Below, one piece after another: positions 16,775 through 25,660 of a DNA stretch of 64,000 nucleotides. Source of the stretch: an uncultured Bacteroidales bacterium (GTDB taxonomy: Bacteria; Bacteroidota; Bacteroidia; Bacteroidales; F082); NCBI GenBank assembly GCA_946405575.1, contig CAMJHP010000003.1, positions 32,751-96,750 of the forward strand, in the 5' to 3' direction. Each line of letters begins with the position of its first letter. Positions within the stretch are counted from its first letter, which is position 1. The position numbers were made by a program, and so were the translations under genes. The notes under the pieces were generated by a model. The model ran no database searches, had not been told where the DNA came from, and saw only the letters and a program-made list of their open reading frames with translations.

Positions 16775-16928
16775 TGATTTCCTCCAAACAGTCTTTGCAC
16801 AAGCAGTCGCTGTAGTGTTCTTTCAAATAAGCTTTCGTCGCGTCGGTGAGCTTCACCTTGACGCACCAACAGTCCACGGAATGGACACATTCGAAGGCTT
16901 TTCCGCAACGGGGACAGGTTTTTGTCAT
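16764..16928 (-). CDS. cysteine-rich CWC family protein
   Basis: A 54-residue protein with paired cysteine motifs: CPRCGKAFEC, DCWC and SDCLCKDCLEE. The CWC signature identifies the Cysteine_rich_CWC family, small presumably metal-binding proteins of unknown function, often found near corrinoid uptake genes in Bacteroidetes. Its last codons overlap the most upstream ATG of the BtuF-like gene (ATGGAAAGTAA), so the two may be coupled. It lies downstream of two strong hairpins that separate it from the BtuG-like gene. Confidence 0.8.
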   Translation of the reverse strand: MTKTCPRCGKAFECVHSVDCWCVKVKLTDATKAYLKEHYSDCLCKDCLEEINGK

Positions 16929-16969
16929 TTGTTGAAATCTTTAAGTCAATTGTTGATTGTTTAATTGTT

Positions 16970-17030
16970 AGAAAGTTCGGGCGGATTTGAAATCCGCCCG
17001 AACTGAATTGGGGATTTGCAATCCCCTAAA
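16970..17030. repeat. two tandem palindromes between the BtuG-like and CWC genes
   Basis: A perfect palindrome AGTTCGGGCGGATT/AATCCGCCCGAACT (about 16974-17003) is followed by GGGGATT/AATCCCC (about 17010-17026). They could end the riboswitch-controlled transcript or be dispersed REP-like elements; there is no long T run on the minus strand. Confidence 0.6.
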
Positions 17031-17036
17031 AGAATA

Positions 17037-18107
17037 TCAATATTTAAACAACATTGCACTAGGAATGACACCCGCCTCGAACGAACTGAGCAGTACACCA
17101 TCGTTGGAATAACGATACACAGTGCCATTCATCATATAGTTCTTGGCATCGGTCACATAGATGTCGCCCGTCTTTGGCTCAACGGCCATATTGTAGAACA
17201 TACCTTGTGGCTCAGCGACGATGCAGAAGGTCTCCGACAAAGTCAGTGTTACGATGTTGAAGCGGCGCACTTCATTGTTGTAAATCACATAAAGTTGGTC
17301 GCCCGAAGGATCGGCTCTCAGCACCATGGCCGTGCCGTCAAACTCATAGCGCTTCTCGGCAGTCTTCAGTACGGGGTTGATTTCCCAAAGGCTGGGTTGC
17401 TCGCCATCGGCTTCCCAAACGGCTCCTTCGCAAAGTACCCACACATGGCCGTACTTGTCGACCGCCATTGTGTTGGGCTCCTTCCCTACCTGGATTTCGG
17501 CCACCTTCACGTCGTTGTTAACATCAACGACCTGCACAGTGTTTTTCTCCATACCGGTGACGAAGGTATTCGACCAATTACTGAGATACAACTCATTGTC
17601 CACAAGCACCATCTTTTCCGTCGACTTGCCCATCTCAATGGAGCCAGAATGACTCATATCCTGAGGGTTAATAATCCACAGCTGTGTGCCATACAAGTCG
17701 CTCACGTAGGCCTTGTTGGGAGCGACAAACTGAATCTCACGCGGTGAGTAGAAGTCGCTCAACTTGAAAGGCTTTGTGGTGTCACACACCATAGTATTGG
17801 CATCCACTTTATAAATAAGGTTGCTGTTGTTGACCACAATGTAGAGTTTGCCGTCAACCAAGGCCATACTCTCAGCAACATCGCCAAGAGGGGCATTGTT
17901 CACTCTATAAAAGAGGTTATTGCCCGTTGTGTCTGCCACAGGGTCGTAATACGTCAACGAAGCGTTGGAGAATTGATAATTGCCTTCGTTGAGTACCAAC
18001 ACTCCCGAACCCACAGTAAAAGTGTTCGGATTAACCGGCTGTTCAGGCTTGCAAGCAAACAACAAAGCGGCAATGATGGAAACTAGGAACAAATTTACTT
18101 TTTTCAT
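17037..18107 (-). CDS. btuG: BtuG-like surface lipoprotein (YncE/DUF5074 beta-propeller)
   Basis: A 356-residue lipoprotein (lipobox LLFAC, then an EQPVNP spacer typical of exported lipoproteins). It continues as a seven-bladed-propeller-like repeat protein (GSGVLVLNEGNYQFSNASLT, then YVSDLYGTQLWIINP, and EPNTMAVDKYGHVWVLCEG). This pattern is that of BtuG, the cell-surface protein of Bacteroides that binds vitamin B12 very tightly and hands it to the TonB-dependent receptor BtuB. The cobalamin riboswitch upstream of this gene set supports the assignment. I start at ATG 18107, where the signal peptide begins; the ATG at 18140 adds an unlikely polar leader. BtuB itself is not in the window. Confidence 0.82.
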   Translation of the reverse strand: MKKVNLFLVSIIAALLFACKPEQPVNPNTFTVGSGVLVLNEGNYQFSNASLTYYDPVADTTGNNLFYRVNNAPLGDVAESMALVDGKLYIVVNNSNLIYKVDANTMVCDTTKPFKLSDFYSPREIQFVAPNKAYVSDLYGTQLWIINPQDMSHSGSIEMGKSTEKMVLVDNELYLSNWSNTFVTGMEKNTVQVVDVNNDVKVAEIQVGKEPNTMAVDKYGHVWVLCEGAVWEADGEQPSLWEINPVLKTAEKRYEFDGTAMVLRADPSGDQLYVIYNNEVRRFNIVTLTLSETFCIVAEPQGMFYNMAVEPKTGDIYVTDAKNYMMNGTVYRYSNDGVLLSSFEAGVIPSAMLFKY

Positions 18108-18224
18108 CTTAGTTTGTGTTTTGACTATGACTATTGACAATGACTATGACCGCATTTTGAAATAGGGATAGTTCACAATAATTATGAAGCGGTCATTGTC
18201 ATAGTCATTGGTCATCGTACTAAT

Positions 18225-19205
18225 TTATTGTTTAACAACACGTTTCGTAACAATCATCCCATCAGCCTTGACGCGGACGAAATAGACACCTTGGTTCAAG
18301 TCGTTCATGTCGACGACAGGCTGGTCAGTAGTCATAACCAATTGTCCTACAAGATTAAAGACCTCAATCGATTGCAGGTTTTCGGCTTGCACCATCAGTC
18401 TGTCTTTGACGGGATTGGGGTACAAGGAAATGAACTCTCCCCCATTTTCCAACACATCAGAATGTGCCAAGTCGTGAATCACGCCAATAGCATCAAGGTC
18501 GAAGCCACTGGAAGCGAATGCCGTGGGCCACGGGTCGTTGACGATATGGCCTTCAGCGTCGTAAGTGGCATACTCAGGTTTGATGCAGCCCACCACGTCG
18601 ACGATGCGGATATGGGTGACACGGTTTTTGTCGAGCAAAGCGTTGTCCTCCACTTCGTCCAAATCGAACGGCGTCCCGTAAAACGCGCCGTATTTGCTGG
18701 CAAAATTATGGAGCTGTGCCGGATCGATGGAGCCTCCATTATCCAATTGTGTTTCCGTCTGGACATAAGTGATAGCAGGAAAACGGAAAAAATTCACGCC
18801 ATCGGAGCTGACCTCCACAAAACCAAGCTCAAGTGCCCATGTATCTGGATTTTGCGCGTTGGCGAAACCGTTCTCAAACACTGCGAAATCCGGACCTGTT
18901 CCATTGTAAATCGGCGAGTCGAAAGTCAATGTGGCCACGCCGCCGTCACCAAGACTCACCACGTCAAACGTACCTCCTGGTACGCCCAAGGCAAGCGAAT
19001 CCGCGCCATAGGATGCAAGGCCGTTTTCAGGCTTGTCGATGCGCATCGGGCCGCGCTCAACAATACAACCCGTAGCCCAAGCCACAAATGCCGACGAGTC
19101 GGCATGCATAGCCGTGGTGCCAGGTTTATCTTGGGCAGGAGCAAACTGTGCCCACAACGAAACCGGCACCATAGCCAACAACAATATGGAGAGTCTTTTT
19201 ATCAT
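18225..19205 (-). CDS. T9SS-sorted cell-surface protein of the B12 locus
   Basis: A 326-residue protein with a signal peptide (LLLAMVPVSLWAQ) and a body containing GVPGGTFDVVSLGDGGVATL and GPDFAVFENGF, a type often annotated only as 'cell surface protein' and seen beside BtuG in Bacteroidetes. The C-terminal ~70 residues are a type A T9SS sorting domain (SLYPNPVKDRLMVQ, LNQGVYFVRV, KRVVKQ). It overlaps the upstream gene by four bases (ATGA), so the two are co-translated. A role in corrinoid capture at the surface is inferred from context. Confidence 0.72.
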   Translation of the reverse strand: MIKRLSILLLAMVPVSLWAQFAPAQDKPGTTAMHADSSAFVAWATGCIVERGPMRIDKPENGLASYGADSLALGVPGGTFDVVSLGDGGVATLTFDSPIYNGTGPDFAVFENGFANAQNPDTWALELGFVEVSSDGVNFFRFPAITYVQTETQLDNGGSIDPAQLHNFASKYGAFYGTPFDLDEVEDNALLDKNRVTHIRIVDVVGCIKPEYATYDAEGHIVNDPWPTAFASSGFDLDAIGVIHDLAHSDVLENGGEFISLYPNPVKDRLMVQAENLQSIEVFNLVGQLVMTTDQPVVDMNDLNQGVYFVRVKADGMIVTKRVVKQ

Positions 19206-20461
19206 TTCACTACAAGTTTCGCAGTACGTACGGTGCTGTCGCTGTTCACTGTGACGAAATACACACCAGCATCCAGCATCTCTGTGCTAATGCGGACTTG
19301 CTCGCCAGCCATAACATCGACGCTCACCGTGCTGACCATACGACCCTGCATATCATACACCGAAATCGTGGTTGTGCCTGCATTTTCAACAGTCACAAAA
19401 GCCTCTTTGACGGCAGGATTGGGATAGATAGCCAGGTTACTCACCCCATTTTCATTCACAGCCATAGGGACGGTAACAGGAATAATTTCTGTAGTCCAAG
19501 ATATAGTGGTCCAGTCGTCGGACATAACTCCGCAAGCAACGCCACCAATCTTTACGAAATCGTTGTTGTGAATCAATTCTTCATTCATCATATTCATACC
19601 CATCAAGCCATTCACACTATGCATGGGAACATCATAATCAGGATCGCCCCATTGTGCATCTGGGTTGGGACACATCGTCAAATTGTAATCGTCATCCACG
19701 TATGTAATGTTGCTGGGAGCATCACCGATAACTGTCAGACGACTGTCGGCAGTGGCAATATCAGTAAGCGCTTGGAAAACCGTGGCATCGCCATCGAAAC
19801 GATAGCCCCATGCCAGAGCAGTTTCAGTATAACTGCACCAGCTGAGTGCAACCACGACCTGGTTTTCGCCTTCGCCAACCCAATACAGAATCTCATCAGC
19901 GGAGATAGTGGCATCAACGACCTCACCTCCTGCATTCGGGTCTGTGGCAGGAATGATTTCAGTGGTCCAAATGATGGTGCTCCAGTCGGCAGAAATAATA
20001 CCACAAGCATAACCACCAATCTTCACAAAGTCGTTGTCATGAATCGGTTCTTCAGCCATCATGTTCTGACCCATCAAGCCATTCACGCTATGCATAGGAA
20101 TATCATAATCGGGATCACCCCATTGGGCATCTGGATTAGGGCACATAGTCAGTTCGTTTTCATCATCCACATAGGTAATGTTGGTGGGAGCAGCTCCGAT
20201 TACTGTCAAACGGCTGTCAGCAGCAGCAATATCAGTAAGAGCTTGGAAGACAGTGGATTCACCATCGAAACGATAGCCCCAAGCCAGAGCTGTTTCAGTG
20301 TTGCTGCACCAGCTGAGTGCAACTACAACCTCGTTTTCACCCTCGCCAATCCAGTATTGGATGTCGGCAGGATCGATAGTGGCATCTTGTTGTGCACACA
20401 AATTGGTCGTAAACAGACCGAAGATTCCCATAAGGAATGCTAAAGTAAAGATTTTACGCAT
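19202..20461 (-). CDS. T9SS-sorted protein with two tandem copies of a ~150-aa domain
   Basis: A 419-residue first gene of the riboswitch operon. After a signal peptide (FGLFTTNLCAQ) come two near-identical units at residues ~27-165 and ~180-325. Both contain ALAWGYRFDG, TVFQALTDIA, DSRLTVIG, NPDAQWGDPDYD and HSVNGLMG. The C-terminus is a T9SS sorting domain (LAIYPNPAVKEAFV, AGVYFVTV). The domain type is not one I can name with certainty; repetition directly under a cobalamin riboswitch suggests a multivalent corrinoid-binding or docking protein. The high similarity of the units implies a recent internal duplication. Confidence 0.7.
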   Translation of the reverse strand: MRKIFTLAFLMGIFGLFTTNLCAQQDATIDPADIQYWIGEGENEVVVALSWCSNTETALAWGYRFDGESTVFQALTDIAAADSRLTVIGAAPTNITYVDDENELTMCPNPDAQWGDPDYDIPMHSVNGLMGQNMMAEEPIHDNDFVKIGGYACGIISADWSTIIWTTEIIPATDPNAGGEVVDATISADEILYWVGEGENQVVVALSWCSYTETALAWGYRFDGDATVFQALTDIATADSRLTVIGDAPSNITYVDDDYNLTMCPNPDAQWGDPDYDVPMHSVNGLMGMNMMNEELIHNNDFVKIGGVACGVMSDDWTTISWTTEIIPVTVPMAVNENGVSNLAIYPNPAVKEAFVTVENAGTTTISVYDMQGRMVSTVSVDVMAGEQVRISTEMLDAGVYFVTVNSDSTVRTAKLVVK

Positions 20462-20579
20462 AATAATACAATTTTAGGTTTGACATTCAATCCATTACAA
20501 TAGAATGCTCGCGGAAATGGAGGGTACACCTTATTTATTTAAGGAAAGCCAGCTCTTGTCCCGAAAGCTTCGTTTCAGC

Positions 20580-20735
20580 GACAGGCGGCAGGTCTTCTGA
20601 CTTACTCACTTATTCTGGTCGCCTTCCCGAAAGACAAGGTTTTCAGTGGCATGATGACCAGCGTGAAGAGCTTACAGCAGCGGGAACTGTACGGGATTCT
20701 CACCCGATTCCCTATTGAGCCTTGCGGCACCGCTT
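20580..20735 (-). promoter_or_regulatory. cobalamin (AdoCbl) riboswitch
   Basis: On the minus strand this carries the class hallmarks in order: AATAGGGAATCGGGTGAGAA, CCCGCTGCTGTAAGC, GCCACTG, GGGAAGGC, and the B12 box GTCAGAAGACCTGCCG near 20586-20600. It lies ~120 nt upstream of the first gene of the minus-strand operon and downstream of a TATCTTTG promoter box (20744-20751). Binding of adenosylcobalamin is expected to switch off the operon. This is the strongest non-coding call in the window. Confidence 0.95.
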
Positions 20736-20743
20736 ATCGGCGG

Positions 20744-20751
20744 CAAAGATA
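20744..20751 (-). promoter_or_regulatory. promoter -7 box of the B12 operon
   Basis: The minus-strand TATCTTTG followed by CCG sits just before the riboswitch, so transcription starts close to 20737. It is divergent from the promoter of the 20844 gene (TATTTTTG at 20796-20803). Confidence 0.7.
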
Positions 20752-20843
20752 CAGCATTTTCAACAAAAAGTATATAAGTTCCGAAAAAAAGTATTTATTT
20801 TTGCAGATTAATTCTTGAACAGACTAATGAAACAACACCTTCC

Positions 20844-23681
20844 ATGAAGAAAGCTTTTATACTTATCGCTGCCTTGGTTTGCATAAGTGGCATAGCCCAC
20901 GCCCAAGATGTCTATTTCGCTGGCAACGCCGACACGATAGGCAAGATTTGGAAAAACGACACGCTGATTTACAGTATATCAGATAGTATCAGCATCAAAT
21001 TGAACGACCTGCAACCGAACCATAACGGTACAGTTTACACCGCAGGCTACGCTTACGACTATTCACAAGGATTTGTGTTGGGGCGCATTTGGACAAACGA
21101 ATCATGCATCTTCACATCCGACACCAACACTTTCTTTGATCATTTAGTCATTAACGACGAAGGTTGGACAGCAGCAGGTGGCAACACCGTGTGGCACAAC
21201 GGTGAAACCTTGTATACCTACACCTATGGAGAGGAGAGTTGCCACATCAATAGCATTGCCATCAACAAGACCAACAACGATTTTTTTGCAGGAGGCACCA
21301 TCGAAACCTTGGAAGGAGACTTTTTTGCCTGCATTTGGGAAAACGACACCATATTATGGCTTGAAGAGCAGATTTCAAGCGTTGAAGATATCTGCTTTGA
21401 TGGAGAAAACCTTTATGCCGCCGGTTTCTTCAATGACGGCGACACTTGGTATGGCATCATCTGGCAAAACGACTCTATCCTAGTGCAAACTGAAAACGCC
21501 AATTTCTATTCCATTGCATCCTACGAGGGCAACCTTTATTGGACAGGAATCCAAAACGACACAGCATACGTTTGGCAAGACGACGAAATACTTTACACAC
21601 ATCCTAACTACACGGGAATCAATAACTTGATAGCAAACGAGTTTGGTATTTATTATTCAGGTTCATACGATGGTACCGCTACCGTGTTTAAAGACGGGGA
21701 GATTCTCTATCAACCCGAGGGCTGCTCAAACATTATCGGTCTCGGCGTGATTCCTTCAGAAGTTCCCCAACCCACCTTCACCCTCACCGTCGGGGTTGAC
21801 AGCCTCGGTGGCGGCACTGTCACCGGCGGTGGCACCTACCATTATGGTGACACGGCCACCATTGAAGCCATTCCCTACACGGGATACGAGTTCCTGTATT
21901 GGAACGATGGCATCGTCACCAACCCGCACGACATCATCATCACTCAGGACACCACTTTCACCGCCCATTTCAACCGTTACGCATACACCATCGAGACTGC
22001 GGTAGTACCCATCAACTCCGGCACTGTGGCTGGGGGTGGCACCTACCCTTACGGCAGCACCATTACCTTGGAAGCCATTGCTAACAGCGGTTACGAGTTC
22101 ATCCATTGGAGCGACAGTATCACCGACAACCCACGCGACATCGTGGTCACGCAAGATAGCAGTTTCGTTGCTATGTTCAGTCTACGCCAATATACCATCA
22201 CCGTCGTTTCTGATCATCCCGAATGGGGCTCAGTGACAGGCGGCGGCACATTCAACTTCGGAGACACCATTCAGATTGCAGCAACAGCCAACCTTGGCTT
22301 TGAGTTCGTCAGTTGGAATGATGACGACACTGACAATCCTCGTGAAATCATCGTCACCGAAGACATCACTTATACTGCTCATTTTGGCATCCAGCAATGC
22401 TTTATTGACACGAAGGTCGACCCAGAAGGGGCTGGCACCATCAATGGCGGCGGCACCTATGACTATGGCTCTACGGTATATCTGACAGTCCATAACAACA
22501 TCGGTTATGAGTTCGAAAGTTGGGAAGATGGCACTATTGATAATCCTCGGACCATCTTCGTGGAAGGCGATGCCGTCTATACTGCCAAATTCTCTCCACT
22601 TCCATACGAAATCACTACCGAAAGCAATCCAGTGGAAGGTGGTACGGTAAGTGGCGCAGGCACTTATGACTACGGTACAATTGCCACTCTGATTGCCACT
22701 CCCAATGAGAATTACTCTTTCCTCTGCTGGAGCGATGGTATCGTCAGCAACCCTCGACATGTCACTGTGACTGGTAATGCCCACTATAAAGCCCTGTTCC
22801 ACCTCAACGGCACACCGCAATACACCCTAACCGTAACCGCCAACGACCCAACCTTAGGTACCGTCTCCGGCAGCGGCACATATCCTCAAGGTGCAACTAT
22901 CGAGATCAGTGCAGCACCCAATGTCGGTGCCATCTTTTCGCGTTGGGACGACGGCAGCACCGACAATCCGCGCCTTATCACCATAACACAAAACATGGAA
23001 ATCATTGCCATCTTTGAAAAGATAGAGACTTACACCATTACCGTAAGAGCGGAGAGTCCCTTACTTGGCACCACCTACGGCAGCGGTGTCTATCCCCTCA
23101 ACCAAGTCATCAATATCGGGGCGACTCCAAATTCCGGTTTCTTCTTCTCCGGCTGGCAAGACGGCAATATGGACAACCCACGCACAATCATTGTGACAGG
23201 TAATGCTGAATATATAGCCTCGTTTGCTCAAAATCCAATAGCAACTTACACCATAACCGTGTATTGCAACGAAACTCAAGGCTTCATCCTTGGAGCGGGC
23301 TCCTATATCGCCGGAAGCACAGCTACCATTGCGGCAATCCCTGCCGATGGCTACGTTTTCTCAAGATGGAGCGATGATACCACTGACAATCCCAAGGAAA
23401 TCCTTGTAGACCATGACATCATACTGTCAGCTTTTTTTGACCAAGTTGGTATAGACGAAAATGGCCTTGGCCATATCAAGCTTTTCCCTAATCCCGCCAC
23501 CGACAAGATTCGCATTGAAGGACTGGAAGGCAAGTATATGGTTCAGATTTACAACTCTTTCGGAATGCTCATTAACACTTTTAGCATCAATGGAGACGAT
23601 GAAATCTGTATTGAAAACCTTTCAGCTGGCTTATACATCATCCGCGTTAATGGACTCGCAATGAAGTTGATGAAAGAGTAA
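20844..23681 (+). CDS. T9SS-sorted surface protein with eight InlB/Flg_new-like B-repeats
   Basis: A 945-residue protein. Signal peptide MKKAFILIAALVCISGIAHA; residues ~20-310 form repeated blades with the motif IWxND (IWKNDT, IWTNES, IWENDT, IWQNDS), like a WD/kelch-type propeller. Residues ~320-865 hold eight ~70-residue divergent InlB B-repeats (xVxGGGTYxYGxTxxxxAxP ... FxxWxDGxxDNPR). The C-terminal ~75 residues are the T9SS sorting domain (IKLFPNPATDKIRI, AGLYIIRV). It is probably a large surface-exposed adhesin or binding protein. It is transcribed away from the B12 operon and ends at a bidirectional terminator. Confidence 0.85.
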   Translation: MKKAFILIAALVCISGIAHAQDVYFAGNADTIGKIWKNDTLIYSISDSISIKLNDLQPNHNGTVYTAGYAYDYSQGFVLGRIWTNESCIFTSDTNTFFDHLVINDEGWTAAGGNTVWHNGETLYTYTYGEESCHINSIAINKTNNDFFAGGTIETLEGDFFACIWENDTILWLEEQISSVEDICFDGENLYAAGFFNDGDTWYGIIWQNDSILVQTENANFYSIASYEGNLYWTGIQNDTAYVWQDDEILYTHPNYTGINNLIANEFGIYYSGSYDGTATVFKDGEILYQPEGCSNIIGLGVIPSEVPQPTFTLTVGVDSLGGGTVTGGGTYHYGDTATIEAIPYTGYEFLYWNDGIVTNPHDIIITQDTTFTAHFNRYAYTIETAVVPINSGTVAGGGTYPYGSTITLEAIANSGYEFIHWSDSITDNPRDIVVTQDSSFVAMFSLRQYTITVVSDHPEWGSVTGGGTFNFGDTIQIAATANLGFEFVSWNDDDTDNPREIIVTEDITYTAHFGIQQCFIDTKVDPEGAGTINGGGTYDYGSTVYLTVHNNIGYEFESWEDGTIDNPRTIFVEGDAVYTAKFSPLPYEITTESNPVEGGTVSGAGTYDYGTIATLIATPNENYSFLCWSDGIVSNPRHVTVTGNAHYKALFHLNGTPQYTLTVTANDPTLGTVSGSGTYPQGATIEISAAPNVGAIFSRWDDGSTDNPRLITITQNMEIIAIFEKIETYTITVRAESPLLGTTYGSGVYPLNQVINIGATPNSGFFFSGWQDGNMDNPRTIIVTGNAEYIASFAQNPIATYTITVYCNETQGFILGAGSYIAGSTATIAAIPADGYVFSRWSDDTTDNPKEILVDHDIILSAFFDQVGIDENGLGHIKLFPNPATDKIRIEGLEGKYMVQIYNSFGMLINTFSINGDDEICIENLSAGLYIIRVNGLAMKLMKE

Positions 23682-23698
23682 TGAGCAGCCAAAACAGG

Positions 23699-23732
23699 AA
23701 AAGGTGAGCCTTGCACAAGACTCACCTTTTTC
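23699..23732. terminator. bidirectional terminator
   Basis: AAAAGGTGAG (23699-23708) pairs perfectly with CTCACCTTTT (23721-23730), with T runs usable on both strands. It lies between two convergent genes. Confidence 0.85.
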
Positions 23733-23751
23733 ATATATGGGAAAGCATCTT

Positions 23752-25404
23752 TTATTTTGTCACCACAAATTTCAACGTCTCGCTACGCGACTCCGAAACC
23801 GCGTTGATGAAATATATGCCCTCGTTCAGCGTGTTGAGATAACGCTCAAACGACGTGTGATTCAAACCGTTGAAGCTATAGGAATACAGTTTGTGACCCA
23901 TAACGTCAAAAACAGTCAGTTCAGCCTTGTGGGCATCATTCAGCACAACATGCGCATCGCCATTGGAGGGATTGGGGTACACAGTAATGATATGGGCAGG
24001 AGTACTACCTATCGGATCCTCCACGTTCAACAATTCCAAAGCCAGACTGAAGTCAGGAATGCCATAACCATATTGGTTGTCGGGATTATCAGTATGGTCG
24101 CTGCTGGAACGAATGACATCGCATATCTCTTGGACAGAAGAATAAGGACGAGCCTGACGCAAGCAAGCCACAGCACCAGCCAGCACTGGCGTGGCAAACG
24201 AAGTACCGTTGCCATTGTAATAGGGCCACCAGTCGCCGTAACCAGAAGCCACATATGTGCCTTCGCCCATTGCCATCACATCAGGTTTGATGCGTCCATC
24301 GTAGGTCGGACCCACCGAACTGAAAGAAGCACGATGGCCGTTGGCATCGACAGCACCGACGGTCACGATATGCTCGGCATCGGCTGGGATACCCAAAGTG
24401 CAAGTGCCACCACCTTCATTGCCAGCGGCATTCATACAGATCATACCACGTGAAGCAGCAATTTCCGCGCCGATTGACATAGGAGCCGTTTGACCATCGA
24501 AATGCTCAAAAGGATGGTCCCACTGACTCATGTCGAAACCAATGTAGCCCAAAGAAGTGGAACACACGTCCACCCCCAAGCTATCGGCATATTCGGCACC
24601 CGACACCCAATTGTATTCCTCGATGATGTTTTCTGAGTCGCCATCCTCAGTATGGATCAAGTAATAGGACGCCTTGGGAGCCGTTCCCACCATATTGTTG
24701 GGGTCATAAGCAGCCATGGTGCTCAAGCAGGAAGTGCCGTGTGTGCTCTGCGTATAGACTGAGGGAGAGCCATACACGAAGTCACGAGTGCCCAACAGGC
24801 GGCCTTCTTCGCGCATGTTGTCGAAACAGGACGTCTCTTCAGTGCCCTGGAAACCGCCATCGAGGACAGCCACGATGACACCAGTGCCGTCAAAGCCCAT
24901 CTCATGCAAGATGTCAACATTCAACTGCTTCACCTGAGCCTCAGCTCCACCGTAATAACCTCTCGTGCCACGATTGGACTCAGCAGAAGGCTTCATCTCG
25001 TTGGCCAACCAACGTTCTTTCTGCTCTTGTGCTTTCAAGTCGTTGGGGCAGTTGCGCACGACTTGCACAAAGTCAAGGGCATTGATGGCCTCAATCACCG
25101 CGAGATCTGTGACGTACACCGAGACACCGTTCAACCACTTGGAGGGGTTGAGTAGCTGGGCTCCACAATCGGCCACAGCCTGAAGATATTGCGGATTGAC
25201 AGGGATATCGTACTCGTCGACGGTAATGCCTAGATTGGCGCGACGTTGCAAAGCTCTCGGGCTCAGGTAAGCCTCGGGATTGTCAATAGAATAAGGTGAG
25301 TCGTTCTTGTCGGTAAACTGCACCCAGTAAATGTTGGTCGCGATTTGCGCCTCAGCGAAAAGAGAGGCCATAAAAAGCAGCAATAATAATGATAGTCTCT
25401 TCAT
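23752..25404 (-). CDS. subtilisin-like (S8) serine protease with T9SS sorting domain
   Basis: Secreted peptidase of 550 residues. Signal peptide MKRLSLLLLLFMASLFAEAQ; an N-terminal propeptide-like region (YWVQFTDKNDSPY ... LSPRALQRR) as in Bacteroidetes S8 proteases; catalytic Asp in VIVAVLDGGF, His in STHGTSCLS, oxyanion Asn in MNAAGNEGG, and Ser in GTSFATPVLAGA. The C-terminus carries ITVYPNPSNGDAHV and EGIYFINA, a T9SS sorting signal. I start at ATG 25404, at the signal peptide, not the upstream 25467. All catalytic residues are present, so it is likely active at the surface or outside the cell. Confidence 0.92.
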   Translation of the reverse strand: MKRLSLLLLLFMASLFAEAQIATNIYWVQFTDKNDSPYSIDNPEAYLSPRALQRRANLGITVDEYDIPVNPQYLQAVADCGAQLLNPSKWLNGVSVYVTDLAVIEAINALDFVQVVRNCPNDLKAQEQKERWLANEMKPSAESNRGTRGYYGGAEAQVKQLNVDILHEMGFDGTGVIVAVLDGGFQGTEETSCFDNMREEGRLLGTRDFVYGSPSVYTQSTHGTSCLSTMAAYDPNNMVGTAPKASYYLIHTEDGDSENIIEEYNWVSGAEYADSLGVDVCSTSLGYIGFDMSQWDHPFEHFDGQTAPMSIGAEIAASRGMICMNAAGNEGGGTCTLGIPADAEHIVTVGAVDANGHRASFSSVGPTYDGRIKPDVMAMGEGTYVASGYGDWWPYYNGNGTSFATPVLAGAVACLRQARPYSSVQEICDVIRSSSDHTDNPDNQYGYGIPDFSLALELLNVEDPIGSTPAHIITVYPNPSNGDAHVVLNDAHKAELTVFDVMGHKLYSYSFNGLNHTSFERYLNTLNEGIYFINAVSESRSETLKFVVTK

Positions 25405-25635
25405 AGAAATAAGATTTAAAACGCGCAAAAATAAGAAGAATTTGGGATTCAAAGATTTAAAACTCAAAATTTAAAATTCAAATTGAGCTTCCATAGGAGA
25501 ATGGAGTACTTCATTTCGTTATTACCAGCGGCTTGAGACAGTTGCTGGCGAGTAACTGACAAAGGCCACGGTTTGTTACTATATGCCTAACTCCATTCCA
25601 CGTAAAGGAATCTCCTTCCGCATTCAAAAATTCAC

Positions 25636-25643
25636 TACCTTTG
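25636..25643 (+). promoter_or_regulatory. trmD promoter -7 box
   Basis: TACCTTTG followed by CAAAA, 18 nt before the trmD start at 25661. It excludes the longer in-frame start at 25583. Confidence 0.55.
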
Positions 25644-25660
25644 CAAAAATTTTCAAAGCC

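Noticed and set aside
18228..20443. Long plus-strand ORFs (399 aa and 381 aa) across the B12 locus
   Set aside because: Antisense to proteins with signal peptides and T9SS domains that are controlled by the riboswitch on the minus strand; His/Ile-rich antisense composition.
21756..22820. Minus-strand ORFs inside the InlB-repeat gene
   Set aside because: They follow the repeat periodicity of the plus-strand gene and start at arbitrary places; no promoter.
21780..23450. Tandem repeats in the 20844 gene as a DNA-level satellite or CRISPR
   Set aside because: The periodicity is ~200 bp, in frame and conserved at the protein level, so it is a protein domain repeat.
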